A DNA stretch of 64,000 nt from Fischerella sp. PCC 9431 (GTDB lineage Bacteria > Cyanobacteriota > Cyanobacteriia > Cyanobacteriales > Nostocaceae), in contig NZ_KE650771.1 in the NCBI RefSeq assembly GCF_000447295.1, positions 2,250,469 through 2,314,468 of the forward strand, given 5' to 3'. Below, one piece after another: positions 45,643-56,790 of the stretch (positions within the stretch are counted from its first letter, which is position 1; the number at the start of each line of letters is the position of its first letter). The position numbers were made by a program, and so were the translations under genes. Under the pieces are notes generated by a model, which saw only the letters and a list, made by a program, of their open reading frames with translations, had not been told where the DNA came from and made no database searches.

Positions 45643-46139
45643 AGTGGTGAATGATTTAAGAAAAGAAGCTTTTGGAGTAATCTAGTAGCGTAGGGCATAC
45701 GCAAACCTCTCTAAAATGGAGAAACACTTAGGAAGCCAAGCTTAAGTGGGCAACTAGATGTTCAGTGATATTCTAGTTAGTTTGGTTGAGACATGAGCCA
45801 TCAGACCTGGAGTAGGGAAACCAAAAAAGGCAAGTTCAGTCCAAGAATTACATCGCCTTTGAGGCGTGGAAGTATCAAATAGAGCTATCTATCGTTGTAG
45901 CGATGCCATATCACGAAAAAAAAATTAAATTGACTCATTATTAACATTCTCCAAAGAACTTATCCTCTACCTTAGAAGGTGAACAGGTGTGACTATTGCC
46001 ATGCCTTAGTATCTTTGGTGAGTGTACGTAAAAAGGCATTAGCTGATGCTGCTTTTCCAAGTGTTAGTTTTTTATAACCAAAATTTGGTAATGAAGAACT
46101 GCATCTGTGGTGAAACGGTTTTTTGTGAGAAAAGGTTAA

Positions 46140-47447
<1,308 letters not shown>

Positions 47448-47460
47448 TTTGAGTCATTAG

Positions 47461-47482
47461 AGACGCGATGTTCCTCGCGTCT
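47461..47482 (+). terminator. Hairpin downstream of petH
   Basis: Eight-bp perfect arms AGACGCGA and TCGCGTCT around TGTTCC, 14 bp past the stop. The GAGACGCGA word is a repeat type common in cyanobacteria. The T-run is weak. Confidence 0.5.
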
Positions 47483-47539
47483 GTACAATGGTCAGTTGGT
47501 CATTAGTGACAAAAGACAATTGACTAATGAATGATATTG

Positions 47540-47564
47540 GTAGGGTGGGCAATGCTCACCCTAC
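47540..47564 (+). repeat. Palindromic repeat GTAGGGTG/CACCCTAC
   Basis: GTAGGGTGGGCAATGCTCAC continues to CCTAC as a near-perfect palindrome just before the hom gene. It may be a leader structure of hom or a terminator of upstream transcripts. Confidence 0.6.
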
Positions 47565-47607
47565 AATTATTATTTAATTATTGTTGGTGAAATTTGGTAT
47601 AAGATTC

Positions 47608-48915
47608 GTGGGTGTAAAGCTGGGAATACTAGGTTTGGGTACAGTCGGTACTGGTACAGTGCAACTTTTGCAAGATAGTGTCGGGCGTCACCCTTTGTTG
47701 CAAGATGTAGAAATATATCGGGTGGGAGTGCGATCGCTCGACAAACCGCGAGCAGTGAAAGTGCCAGATGCTGTATTAACAACAGATTTAGACACAATTG
47801 TCAATGATCCGCAGGTAGATATAATCGTCGAAGTCATTGGTGGACTCGAACCAGCGCGATCGCTAATTCTCAAAGCCATTGAAAACGGCAAACATGTTGT
47901 GACTGCCAACAAAGCAGTAATTTCTCGGTTTGGAGATGAAATCTTTACTGCTGCCAATCAAGCTGGTGTTTATGTAATGCTAGAAGCTGCTGTTGGTGGT
48001 GGTATCCCGGTGATTCAACCCCTGAAGCAATCTTTAAGCGTTAACCGGATTCATACTGTCACAGGCATTGTCAACGGTACAACCAACTATATCCTCACAC
48101 GGATGCAAACTGAAGGCAGTAGTTTTGATGATGTCTTAGCTGATGCTCAAAAATTAGGTTATGCAGAAGCCGATCCTACAGCTGATGTTGATGGCTTGGA
48201 TGCCGCCGACAAAATAGCGATTCTGGCTTCATTAGCTTTTGGTGGACGCATCAAACTGCAAAATGTCTATTGTGAAGGAATTCGCCAAGTCAACAAAACA
48301 GATATCGCCTATGCGGATAAATTAGGGTTTGTCATTAAACTACTGGCCATTGCTAAAAGAGTTAATGTTTCCTCCATCACCTCATCTTCCCATCACCCTA
48401 TCTCCGTCAGAGTTCACCCCACCCTAGTTCCCAAAGCACATCCCCTAGCCAGCATTAACGGTGTTTATAATGCTATCCTTGTCGAAGGAGAACCGATTGG
48501 ACAGGTAATGTTTTTTGGTCCAGGTGCGGGTGCAGGTGCAACAGCTAGTGCTGTCTCATCTGATATTTTGAATTTAGTAGCAACACTACAAGCCAGTACA
48601 ACCACACCTAATCCTTTATTGACTTGTGGGCATCAAGACTACTGTGAAATTACACCACCAGAAGAACTTGTTAGCAGATTTTATACCCGTTTTCTCACAA
48701 AAGATCAACCAGGAGTAATTGGTAAATTAGGCACTTGCTTTGGTAAATACGGTGTCAGCTTAGAATCAGTTGTCCAAACAGGCTTTCAGGGAGAACTAGC
48801 AGAAATTGTTGTTGTTACCCACGATGTCCGAGAAGGAGATTTTCGCCAAGCTTTGGCAGAAATTCAGACTTTAGAAGCAATAGACAGCATTCCCAGCTTG
48901 TTACGAGTTTTATGA
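47608..48915 (+). CDS. hom: Homoserine dehydrogenase
   Basis: 435 residues from the GTG at 47608 (MGVKLGILGLGTVG); earlier in-frame TTG/GTG codons at 47581 and 47587 are possible but extend past the family start. It has the NAD-binding GLGTVGTG, the catalytic-core EADPTADVDGLDAADK, and a C-terminal ACT domain (KDQPGVIGKLGTCFGKYGVSLES) for threonine feedback. It reduces aspartate semialdehyde to homoserine for threonine and methionine, the latter the MetK substrate. It follows petH by 160 bp of repeats. Confidence 0.94.
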   Translation: MGVKLGILGLGTVGTGTVQLLQDSVGRHPLLQDVEIYRVGVRSLDKPRAVKVPDAVLTTDLDTIVNDPQVDIIVEVIGGLEPARSLILKAIENGKHVVTANKAVISRFGDEIFTAANQAGVYVMLEAAVGGGIPVIQPLKQSLSVNRIHTVTGIVNGTTNYILTRMQTEGSSFDDVLADAQKLGYAEADPTADVDGLDAADKIAILASLAFGGRIKLQNVYCEGIRQVNKTDIAYADKLGFVIKLLAIAKRVNVSSITSSSHHPISVRVHPTLVPKAHPLASINGVYNAILVEGEPIGQVMFFGPGAGAGATASAVSSDILNLVATLQASTTTPNPLLTCGHQDYCEITPPEELVSRFYTRFLTKDQPGVIGKLGTCFGKYGVSLESVVQTGFQGELAEIVVVTHDVREGDFRQALAEIQTLEAIDSIPSLLRVL

Positions 48916-48929
48916 GAAACTTTGTTATT

Positions 48930-48980
48930 GGTTAGTAGATGGTAGATATTTAGTTAGTGGTTAGTAGGTAACTGGCCATA
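48930..48980. repeat. STRR TTAGTAG/TTAGTGG
   Basis: Degenerate TTAGTAG, TTAGTTA and TTAGTGG units lie between hom and the SLH gene. Confidence 0.6.
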
Positions 48981-49011
48981 ACCAACAATCAACGATCAAG
49001 GATAATCACCG

Positions 49012-50001
49012 ATGACAGACACGCCTCCCGATCCTAAGTCATCTCAGACAGATACCCTCGGCTTTGATGAATTTATTGGCATTCTTGTTGCTTTTACTAC
49101 TGTTGGGGCAATATTGTTTTGGTCATTTTCCCGTAAGGAGTCTGGCTGGGACTTCAACAGCTTGTTATTACCTAACTCTAGTTCGGTTACTTCTCCTAGC
49201 ACTCTACCTAAGCAAACTGCTCCTAATGCCGAATCTCGTCAACAACCCTCTACATCTGTTGAGGATAAGTTACCTATAGTCACACCCGAACCAAGTGCTA
49301 ACTTTGCTGCTTTACCTCAACAACCAGCACCTTCACTACCTTTTACTAACAAAACCATACCACTAGTCATTCCTGAGCAAAAATCAACAATTCCGCCACC
49401 GATCGCATTTACTGATGTTCCTGGGGATTTTTGGGCGCGTCGTTTTATAGATGCGCTTTCCTCTCGAAATATCATTAAGGGCTACCAAGATTACACCTTT
49501 AGACCAAACCAGCCTGTAACTCGTGCTGAATTTGCTGCGATCGTGGAACAAGCTTTTGCAAAAGAAGTTGGCAAAACTAAAAGTACAATTGCTTTTAAGG
49601 ATCTACCAACTCAATTTTGGGCAAACTCAGCTATTGACCAAGCCATTAGTACAGGGTTCTTGAAAGGCTACCCTAACAACGTTTTTAGACCACAACAAAG
49701 AATTCCACGAGTACAGGTATTGGTTGCCCTTACTAGTGGTATGAATTTAAATGTTCCTAATTCCCCAACTCAAATTTTAAGTTTTTATGGGGATGCAAAA
49801 GTAATTCCTAACTACGCTACTAAGAAGATAGCAACAGCCACAGTCAATGATCTTGTGGTCAACTATCCTAATCCTAAAATCCTGAATCCAAATAAAGAAG
49901 CTACCCGTGCTGAGGTAGCGGCTATGGTTTATCAAGCTTTGGTGCGAACGGGAAGACTAAACGTGATTGAGTCTGAATATATTGTCAAAGCGCCCAATTA
50001 A
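49012..50001 (+). CDS. SLH-domain envelope protein
   Basis: 329 residues. A single membrane span (about 20-40, IGILVAFTTVGAILFWSF) serves as an anchor, followed by a Ser/Pro/Gln-rich linker (about 50-130) and SLH modules at about 135-185 (FTDVPGDFWARRFIDAL), 195-245 (FKDLPTQFWANSAIDQA) and 265-320. It would tether the inner membrane to the cell-wall polymer. AAGGA lies 9 nt before the ATG. It lies about 100 bp after hom with an STRR between; common transcription is possible. It is the second SLH protein of the window. Confidence 0.88.
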   Translation: MTDTPPDPKSSQTDTLGFDEFIGILVAFTTVGAILFWSFSRKESGWDFNSLLLPNSSSVTSPSTLPKQTAPNAESRQQPSTSVEDKLPIVTPEPSANFAALPQQPAPSLPFTNKTIPLVIPEQKSTIPPPIAFTDVPGDFWARRFIDALSSRNIIKGYQDYTFRPNQPVTRAEFAAIVEQAFAKEVGKTKSTIAFKDLPTQFWANSAIDQAISTGFLKGYPNNVFRPQQRIPRVQVLVALTSGMNLNVPNSPTQILSFYGDAKVIPNYATKKIATATVNDLVVNYPNPKILNPNKEATRAEVAAMVYQALVRTGRLNVIESEYIVKAPN

Positions 50002-50012
50002 ATTTAATGACA

Positions 50013-50052
50013 CAAGTGGCCAAGTGTTGCTAACAATCTACTTGACCACTTG
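50013..50052. repeat. Hairpin after the SLH gene
   Basis: CAAGTGGCCAAGT and ACTTGACCACTTG pair over 13 nt with one mismatch. It could terminate the SLH gene, though no T-run follows. Confidence 0.45.
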
Positions 50053-50182
50053 GGAGGAGGCGAGATCCAGCAGCAATTCGTGGTGTACCAATAGTGCGAT
50101 CGCCTAGCATCTCCCTTTTAGAAGAATCGCTTCTGGCGGGCGCTGCTGCGCCATAGCCCCTTGGGTACTGAATTACTCAGTT

Positions 50183-50611
50183 TTAGGCGTCTTTACCGAC
50201 CACTTGTGATTTAAGAGTTGCAATTTCACTGGTTAACTCTTCCCTGGTAGAGGCTTTGAGCAAATAACGGTAAATAAACCATGCGGAGTAACCAATACCA
50301 ATTAATTCAAAGGTCGGTGCTACTAAAGGAATATCATTTAAAGCATCCAAAATTGCCAAGACAACTTTAACAGCGACAATCGCTCCCACAATTAAACCAA
50401 TAGTAACCAGGGGCTGTTTGTACTTGTTAAAGAAGGTTCCCAAGTATTCAGGTAGTGTCGCTAAAAAGCTAGAAGCGACTTCTCCATACTTTAACCATTG
50501 GTCTTGAGTTTGTGCAGTAGGCTGGATTTTAGTAATGGTTCCTGTTTGGTTGTTCATTTCTGGCACTATTGCCTCTGGAGACTTTGTTTCTACTACTTCT
50601 GGTTCTTGCAT
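50183..50611 (-). CDS. CAAD/CURT1-like thylakoid membrane protein
   Basis: 142 residues from the ATG at 50611, with GGGAG 5 nt upstream (an ATG four codons earlier lacks one). An acidic N-terminal tail (about 1-40) leads to two membrane helices (about 60-85 TIGLIVGAIVAVKVVLAIL and 90-115 APTFELIGIGYSAWFIYRYLL) and a C-terminal amphipathic helix. This is the CAAD domain, first noted on cyanobacterial aminoacyl-tRNA synthetases and equivalent to plant CURT1, which bends thylakoid edges. It should shape or tether thylakoid membranes. Confidence 0.9.
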   Translation of the reverse strand: MQEPEVVETKSPEAIVPEMNNQTGTITKIQPTAQTQDQWLKYGEVASSFLATLPEYLGTFFNKYKQPLVTIGLIVGAIVAVKVVLAILDALNDIPLVAPTFELIGIGYSAWFIYRYLLKASTREELTSEIATLKSQVVGKDA

Positions 50612-51297
50612 TTCCGCTCCCATGATTGTGACAGTTGAGTTACTTTTATCGGGATAATTACAACCAAAAGGCTGTTGAATCGGCGATGCACTAACACATC
50701 ACTTTACACAATATAGACATGTGCCTTGAACCAAAGTTCAAGTTTTGGTCTTACCAGTTTTGCCCATCTGGTGGGCTAACATTCAGACAGGTAAGTTGCT
50801 TATGATCGTACTCATTCAAGTACAAATCATGCACCAATAAGTTCATCCCTTATTTATACAAGTCTAAATGCCGATTTTACCCGATATTTAGGCAATCTTA
50901 AGCTGTTATTCTCAATGTTGATAGTCGGATTGATATTAATACTTAATAAAAATTTTTATGTATTCACATAGTCTAGACTTTTCAAGCCATTTATGATATT
51001 GCATTGCTATACATGCATAAGAAAGTCTAAAACAGTTAGCTTAAAAATGAAGTATCCCACTTACAGACGAATGGGACTTTACATCCCACTCGCCCTTGCT
51101 TGAATGGACACACCCATTGCTAGAGATCCGAAACTCAATTTTGTCTGAGTCTTATACAGCGTCTCTTGGCAAAGCCGTTTATCTGCTCATCCAAGGCAGT
51201 TTGATTTATATATGATAAATAGTCGAACACCAGAAATAATGTGTTAACCAGGTAATGCACCTACAAAATATCGAATAATTTATTTTATGGTATTCCC
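50612..51297. other. 670-bp spacer, no gene seen
   Basis: It contains a small hairpin CTTGAAC/GTTCAAG (50725-50742) upstream of the CAAD gene. Otherwise no ORF or repeat of note. Confidence 0.45.
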
Positions 51298-51753
51298 TTA
51301 GTCCCAATCAGGAATATCCGCACTGTCACCACCAATACCGATCCCTGTATTGTATATCTCAGCATTAGTGATGTTGAGATTATTCATTGATGCGCCATGA
51401 ACATTGGAATCTAAAATTGTGGCACTGGTGAAGTTGACACCGTTGAGATTGGCATTTTTGAAATTAACATTGGTTGCAAAAGCTGACTCTAAGTTAGCAC
51501 CAGCCAAATTTGCACCTGTAAGATCAGCACCTTCCAAGTTAGCTCCTTCCAAGTTAGCTCCTTGAAGATTTGCGCCTCTTAAATCAGCGCCGATTAGGTG
51601 AGCGCCACTGAGGTTTGCTCCTGATAAATTGCACTGTATACATTCCCCAGTTGATAACAGCTTTTGTACTTGCTGCGGATTGTTGGCGCTAACTGCGCCA
51701 GTAAAGAACAGGGGAGCTGCTAAGGTTAAAGCTGTCAATATTTTAGTTTTCAT
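51298..51753 (-). CDS. Secreted pentapeptide-repeat protein
   Basis: 151 residues from the ATG at 51753 (MKTKILTALTLAAPLFFTG), with GGGGGA just upstream. A signal peptide (1-23, cut after VSA) precedes a GECIQCNLSGANL entry and about fourteen A(D/N)LxG pentapeptides, a regular beta-helix likely in the periplasm or lumen. The CIQC pair may form a disulphide or bind a cofactor. It ends with an acidic tail. Function unknown; it is the second exported pentapeptide protein of this window. A TTG seven codons earlier is rejected. Confidence 0.88.
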   Translation of the reverse strand: MKTKILTALTLAAPLFFTGAVSANNPQQVQKLLSTGECIQCNLSGANLSGAHLIGADLRGANLQGANLEGANLEGADLTGANLAGANLESAFATNVNFKNANLNGVNFTSATILDSNVHGASMNNLNITNAEIYNTGIGIGGDSADIPDWD

Positions 51754-52665
51754 ATTTCCCCCTTTAGATTTCAACGTGCTTCCGTTCTTTTCCTCACGAT
51801 CTAATTATCTCATTAAACAAGTTGTAAAAATGTATTTGTTTCATCAACTGCTGGCGATCGCACTTCTATTCATGCAAGTGCGTAAACAAAGTGCGATCAT
51901 AAGATAATCAATCATTTCTGGTCATAGTATATGTCTAACTAATCGTATCTGACAAATGCCTATTGTCAGAGTCTGCACATAGTTGATTTTCTCACTCTTG
52001 GCGGAAGAGAGATCATATATCTTTTCCTTTATATATTCCATTAGAAATAGGTCATGAATTACATAGAATTATTTCAATTTATCAAAAATATTATTTTTTG
52101 CTTTAATCTTCCTCAAAACCGAATTTTTACTGAACCCGGTCAAAAATACTGCTAGATTAGATATCAATCATCTTTAACATGTTGAAATTAACCACTCAGT
52201 ATTCTAATTATTTTTATTTTCTATTTGAGATATGAATATGAAAATATCTTTATTAGCTATATATATCTTGCCAAGCATTAATTAGTACTTTAAAAAATAC
52301 TGGTGTTTTTTAAAATACTAAAATTATCAAATATCAATAAATATCTCTAATTGAAGCTTATTAAGTAATAATTTACTTTTAGAAGACCAGTGATTAACTG
52401 CAAACAACCTAACTCTATTAATATAATTGGCAATCTGAATGTTATATAAATAAAAAAATTAATATATATAAAGACTTTTATACACTATTGAGATGAATAA
52501 GTATAAATTATTTTAATTTTTTTGTAAGACACAATTAAGCTTACAAGATTGATAGGTAGTTGTAGATACACATTTACCGCAAATTGATACTTTTTTCAAG
52601 CTTTGACCCTTGAGGCTAGTTAACGTATAGTCATAATCTGACAACAGACCAACAAGGCTTGATTT
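51754..52665. other. 900-bp A/T-rich spacer upstream of nrdJ
   Basis: No gene. I looked for a cobalamin-riboswitch B12 box upstream of nrdJ and found none. A few weak A/T hairpins are present. Confidence 0.45.
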
Positions 52666-54969
52666 ATGGTTCGAGAGCTTGAACGAAAACGCCAGAGTGC
52701 AAACTTTCCAGAAACAGCCCCAGCTGCTAACCCGGTGTTTTTTAGAACTTACAGCCGTCGTAGAGAGGCACAAACAAGAGAGACATGGGAACAGGTGTGC
52801 GATCGCACCTTGGAAGGCTTAATCAGTTTGGGGAAACTACAACCACACGAAGCTGACATTCTCGAACGAATGCAGCGCAACTTAAAAGCTTTACCCAGTG
52901 GGCGCTGGCTGTGGGTTGGTGGTACAGATTGGATAGCCAAGCCACAGAATTTTTCTGGGGCTTACAACTGCACTTCTACTAACCTCCAAGACTGGAGTGC
53001 TTTTGGTTTGATGATGGATTTGGCAATGATGGGTTGTGGTACTGGAGCAGTTTTAGAACCAAAATACATCAACCAATTGCCCCCAATTCGTAATCTCTTA
53101 AATGTAACTGTACAGGGAGAAATTGGTTTTACTCCCCGTCTAGAACGGCGTGAATTAACACAAGTCAAAATAGATAGAGATGCTAACCGCGTTACCATCT
53201 ATGTAGGAGACAGCCGTCAAGGCTGGGTGCAATCATATCAAAGTTTACTGGAACTATCTACAGATGAAAGATTGGCTCAAGAAGTTCAAGTAATTGTTGA
53301 TATCAGTGATGTACGTCAAGCTGGAGAAGTTCTTAACGGCTTTGGAGGAGTTGCCAATCCTGTAAAATTGCCTGGACTTTACCAACGCTGCGCTTCTATC
53401 CTCAACAAAGCAGTCGGGCGTCAATTGAATTCTGTAGAATGCTGTTTGTTAATAGATGAAGCTGCTGTAACTATTGTTGCAGGTAATATCCGAAGAAGTG
53501 CGGGGATGCGTCAAGGCAACAATGATGATAATTTGTTTGCTGACGCGAAAGCAAACCTTTGGCAGCAGGATGAAAACGGCAACTGGCGTATCGATCCAGA
53601 ACGCGATTCACTGCGAATGGCAAACCACACCAGAGTTTTTCACCGTAAGCCGACATTAGAAGAATGTGTTGATGCTGTTCGCAAACAGTACTACAGTGGT
53701 GAAGGTGCGATCCAATGGGCTGGTGAAGCTGTAGCTAGAGCAAACTTTGATTTATTGTCTACCCCCAGCTTGAAAACTGAATTTTTACAAGCTTATGAAC
53801 AAGGTAATGCCAAACAGTGGTTGCAAGAACACTATCCCAATCTTGATGTTCGTGAGCTAGAACATCGTTTAGCTCGATTTGCCTTGAATCCATGTGGTGA
53901 AATTATCGGTAGTAACTTCCACTGTAATTTATCAGAAATTCACCTCAATCAAATTGATCCATTTAACTATAAAGAACAGGAAGAAGCCTTCACCGCAGGC
54001 GCATTATCTGTAGCCGCCCTTTTGCATCACAAATTTCAAGAACCACGCTATCAATATAGCCGTGAACTTGACCCGATTGTCGGCGTTTCTTTCACTGGTT
54101 TATTTGATTTCTTTGTTCATGCTTTTGGGGTTGATTGGTTACATTGGTGGACTGAAGGAAGACCAAACACTGCTCAAGGATTAGCGTTTAAACGTGAAGA
54201 AGAAAAATACTTGAGTACGTGGAAAGATATTGTGCATCGGGTAGTTTGGGATTACTGCTCAAAGCACAATCTGAAACGTCCAAACCGTTGCACCACTGTT
54301 CAACCTAGTGGTACGAAATCTTTGTTGACTAGTGCTTCTCCAGGATGGCACCCCCCTAAAGCCCAAAGATTTATTCGCAGAATAACCTTCCGTAAAAATG
54401 ACCCAGTAGCTTTAGCATGTATTGACTATGGTTACAATGTTATACCTTCTCAATCTGATAAAGATGAACAAGGTAATTTATTAAATGACCCTTTTGATTC
54501 TAGAGTCAGTGAGTGGTTGGTAGAAATTCCTGTCGCTGTTCCTTGGGCTGATTTACCAGGCGCTGATGAAATTGACATTAGTCAATTTAGCGCTTTATCT
54601 CAAATGGATTTCTATATGCAGGTGCAAAAATTTTATGTGACGCATAACACATCTGCTACAATTGAACTGCGAGAGCAAGAAATAGAAGCTTTAGGAAGTC
54701 GTATATACGAAACTATTCGTGATGATCAAGGTTATATCAGTGCAGCTCTTTTAGCACGATTTGACGATCATCAAACTTTTCCACGCTTGCCCTTTGAACC
54801 AATTACAAAGGAGCAGTACGAGAAACTTATGCAAGAAGTCATAGTACGTCGTCAAACGAATGATTTTCACACAGCATTAAGTCGTTACGATTTCGGTGAA
54901 TTAATGGAAGTTGGACCAGCAGGTTGTGATTCAGATAAATGCATGATGCCTGAAGAAAATCCTAATTAA
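52666..54969 (+). CDS. nrdJ: Adenosylcobalamin-dependent ribonucleotide reductase (class II)
   Basis: 767 residues, monomeric class II type, no intein. The thiyl-radical/active-site Cys410 lies in ALNPCGEIIG. The C-terminal redox pair is Cys754 and Cys759 (GCDSDKC). The N-terminus matches the Lactobacillus-type triphosphate reductase. It reduces ribonucleotides to deoxyribonucleotides with AdoCbl generating the radical, oxygen-independently. The window also encodes a corrin-pathway enzyme (cobB/cbiA). The ATG at 52666 has no strong Shine-Dalgarno. Confidence 0.96.
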   Translation: MVRELERKRQSANFPETAPAANPVFFRTYSRRREAQTRETWEQVCDRTLEGLISLGKLQPHEADILERMQRNLKALPSGRWLWVGGTDWIAKPQNFSGAYNCTSTNLQDWSAFGLMMDLAMMGCGTGAVLEPKYINQLPPIRNLLNVTVQGEIGFTPRLERRELTQVKIDRDANRVTIYVGDSRQGWVQSYQSLLELSTDERLAQEVQVIVDISDVRQAGEVLNGFGGVANPVKLPGLYQRCASILNKAVGRQLNSVECCLLIDEAAVTIVAGNIRRSAGMRQGNNDDNLFADAKANLWQQDENGNWRIDPERDSLRMANHTRVFHRKPTLEECVDAVRKQYYSGEGAIQWAGEAVARANFDLLSTPSLKTEFLQAYEQGNAKQWLQEHYPNLDVRELEHRLARFALNPCGEIIGSNFHCNLSEIHLNQIDPFNYKEQEEAFTAGALSVAALLHHKFQEPRYQYSRELDPIVGVSFTGLFDFFVHAFGVDWLHWWTEGRPNTAQGLAFKREEEKYLSTWKDIVHRVVWDYCSKHNLKRPNRCTTVQPSGTKSLLTSASPGWHPPKAQRFIRRITFRKNDPVALACIDYGYNVIPSQSDKDEQGNLLNDPFDSRVSEWLVEIPVAVPWADLPGADEIDISQFSALSQMDFYMQVQKFYVTHNTSATIELREQEIEALGSRIYETIRDDQGYISAALLARFDDHQTFPRLPFEPITKEQYEKLMQEVIVRRQTNDFHTALSRYDFGELMEVGPAGCDSDKCMMPEENPN

Positions 54970-55135
54970 TTAGTTAATGTAGAAACGAGGAAGAAGGAAT
55001 AACTTAGATTAATTTTCTTCTTCCTACTGTATTTATATTTGAGGACTACTTTCTAACGAACTTCCTCGCACACGCTACGATGAAAAAAACTCACAAATTT
55101 TGATACCAATCAAGGTTATTTAGGAGACAAGAATT

Positions 55136-55354
55136 ATGTTTTTGGATGAACTGACACCTATTTTTCAAAAATTTGCCCAGCACCCTGTATCATTTTTGGG
55201 TGGTTTCTTCTCTGGGGTACTGCGATTAAATCTTGCTGACGATCCTGTTAAAAGCTGGCTTGATCAACAAACTGGCTCAAATATTCACACGGCTTCTACA
55301 GCCGAACAAACTAATGGTAGGTCAAGTGGTCCTCAATCAATAGCTATTGACTAG
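55136..55354 (+). CDS. Small conserved protein, 72 residues
   Basis: 72 residues with a well-placed AGGAG 9 nt before the ATG. The N-terminal half is amphipathic (FLDELTPIFQKFAQHPVSF then GGFFSGVLRLN) and could lie on a membrane. The C-terminus is polar and Ser/Thr-rich. A hairpin terminator (55413-55451) follows 58 bp downstream. The ribosome site plus terminator make it a credible gene, but I cannot name a family. It is downstream of nrdJ with a 166-bp gap, so it probably has its own promoter. Confidence 0.72.
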   Translation: MFLDELTPIFQKFAQHPVSFLGGFFSGVLRLNLADDPVKSWLDQQTGSNIHTASTAEQTNGRSSGPQSIAID

Positions 55355-56059
55355 ATAAAACAGTCATTAGTCAGAGGTTATTTATAAAGTAAAAATAAAG
55401 TTACCGTTGGATAGCCATTACGCTCTTGAAGGTTCTAAGAGCGTACTGGCTGCTTTATACGTTTTAACCCGTCCACCGCCCTAGCTGCCCTATTTAAGAT
55501 TCACTTTATAGATAATCTCTGAATATATTTATTTTACTGAGTTTTTCATAACCATCACATCCACAAATCTGTATAACTAAATCTGTCCTTAAAATACATT
55601 AGCGCCGAAATATAACAACAAAGAATAATTAATGATCAAAGATAAATGACTATTAAGAAGTAATAGTTGAATATACTTTTAGGATTAAGTGCGATCGCGT
55701 GGCAATTCTGGTAGAGAGAACATATGTTCGCAAAGGACTGCTGCTTTTTTCAATCAATGCATTCCTAAATTGACAAATCTCGCATCTGCACAAATAGGTA
55801 TATTTGGTGCAAATAGCATGAGTAAACTTTTCAAAAATTCACTTTACCATCAGCCAAACTCCACATATAAGAGAGACTAATTTAAAGTTAAAGGTGTTTG
55901 TAAAGTCTCATACTTTAAAAAATGTCAAGATCGGTTATCATATGAGCGTACGCGAAAAATTCAGCCGGAACGTTAGACCAGACGAAATTATTTTCGTTTC
56001 TTGTTAACTTTACTTTTGAGCTAAATTTATCGCCTCGAGTTGAGACTTACGTGATCCAA
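55355..56059. other. 705-bp spacer before the RRM gene
   Basis: It holds the terminator of the small gene and a long leader region of the RRM gene. A 63-codon ORF at 55689-55880 is not supported. Confidence 0.45.
55413..55451 (+). terminator. Hairpin terminator of the 72-residue gene
   Basis: AGCCA-t-TACGCTCTT pairs with AAGAGCGTA-c-TGGCT, about 14 bp of stem with one bulge, followed by GCTTTATACGTTTTAA. Confidence 0.7.
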
Positions 56060-56335
56060 ATGACTATTTACGTTGGAAATCTCTCCTACAGCGCTACCGA
56101 AGACGATTTAAAAGCTGTTTTTGCCGAATATGGCCAGGTTAAAAGAGTTGTATTACCGACCGACCGCGATACGGGTAGACTGCGCGGGTTTGCTTTTGTT
56201 GAAATGGATGATGATGCCCAAGAAGATGCAGCGATTACTGAATTAGATGGCGCTGAATGGATGGGCCGTCAACTTAAAGTCAACAAGGCAAGACCAAGGG
56301 AGGATAACCGACGAGGTAGCTGGGCGAAAAGGTAA
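56060..56335 (+). CDS. RRM-type RNA-binding protein (Rbp family)
   Basis: 91 residues from the ATG at 56060 (MTIYVGNLSYSATEDDL). It is a single RRM with RNP2 IYVGNL and RNP1 RGFAFVEM. The C-terminal tail is short and basic (EDNRRGSWAKR) without a Gly-rich extension. Cyanobacterial Rbp proteins bind RNA and are often cold-induced or target mRNAs to membranes. Here the upstream region is long, as for other rbp genes with leader-based regulation, but no cold-box motif is identified. A GTG three codons earlier is the alternative start. Confidence 0.93.
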   Translation: MTIYVGNLSYSATEDDLKAVFAEYGQVKRVVLPTDRDTGRLRGFAFVEMDDDAQEDAAITELDGAEWMGRQLKVNKARPREDNRRGSWAKR

Positions 56336-56790
56336 TATATATCTTATCTTTTAAAACTGATGAAAGATAATAATAGCAAATTGCTTACTTTTTAGGCAAG
56401 TTATTAAGTTACCGTAAGTAACTACAAAGCGGTGGATCGACGAAAAACTAAATAGCAGCTGAGTAGCCAGCTAGTTGTGACTTATAAACAAAGTTCATGA
56501 CTAGTTGGTTATTGCTATTTTATTGAGAGTTTAATCATCCATTATTACTAATGGCTGGTGCATTAGTGAATAAATTTAGATTACTAGTAAGACTAAGTAG
56601 ATTTGCTTTAAAAAATGATCTCAAATGAGCAAATAACCTTATTGAGGACGACAAAAGGTTGATTTCTTTAGTTTGTCTAAAGTCACATCTCAATTGTCAA
56701 ATTACCTTTTTAAGATAGAGGCAGCAACCACAAGTTGCAAGGCACGGGAGCAACCCAGTAAATAGCTAATTGCTATGGAGGACAAAGATA
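56336..56790. other. 455-bp spacer upstream of fbp
   Basis: Promoter region of the fbp-tal-zwf-opcA cluster. No ORF or convincing regulatory box. Confidence 0.45.

Noticed and set aside
51754-52665. Cobalamin riboswitch upstream of nrdJ
   Set aside because: No B12-box word or matching helices found by eye. A model search would be decisive.
55689-55880. 63-codon ORF
   Set aside because: Starts at a GTG in the rbp leader region, no ribosome site, atypical composition.
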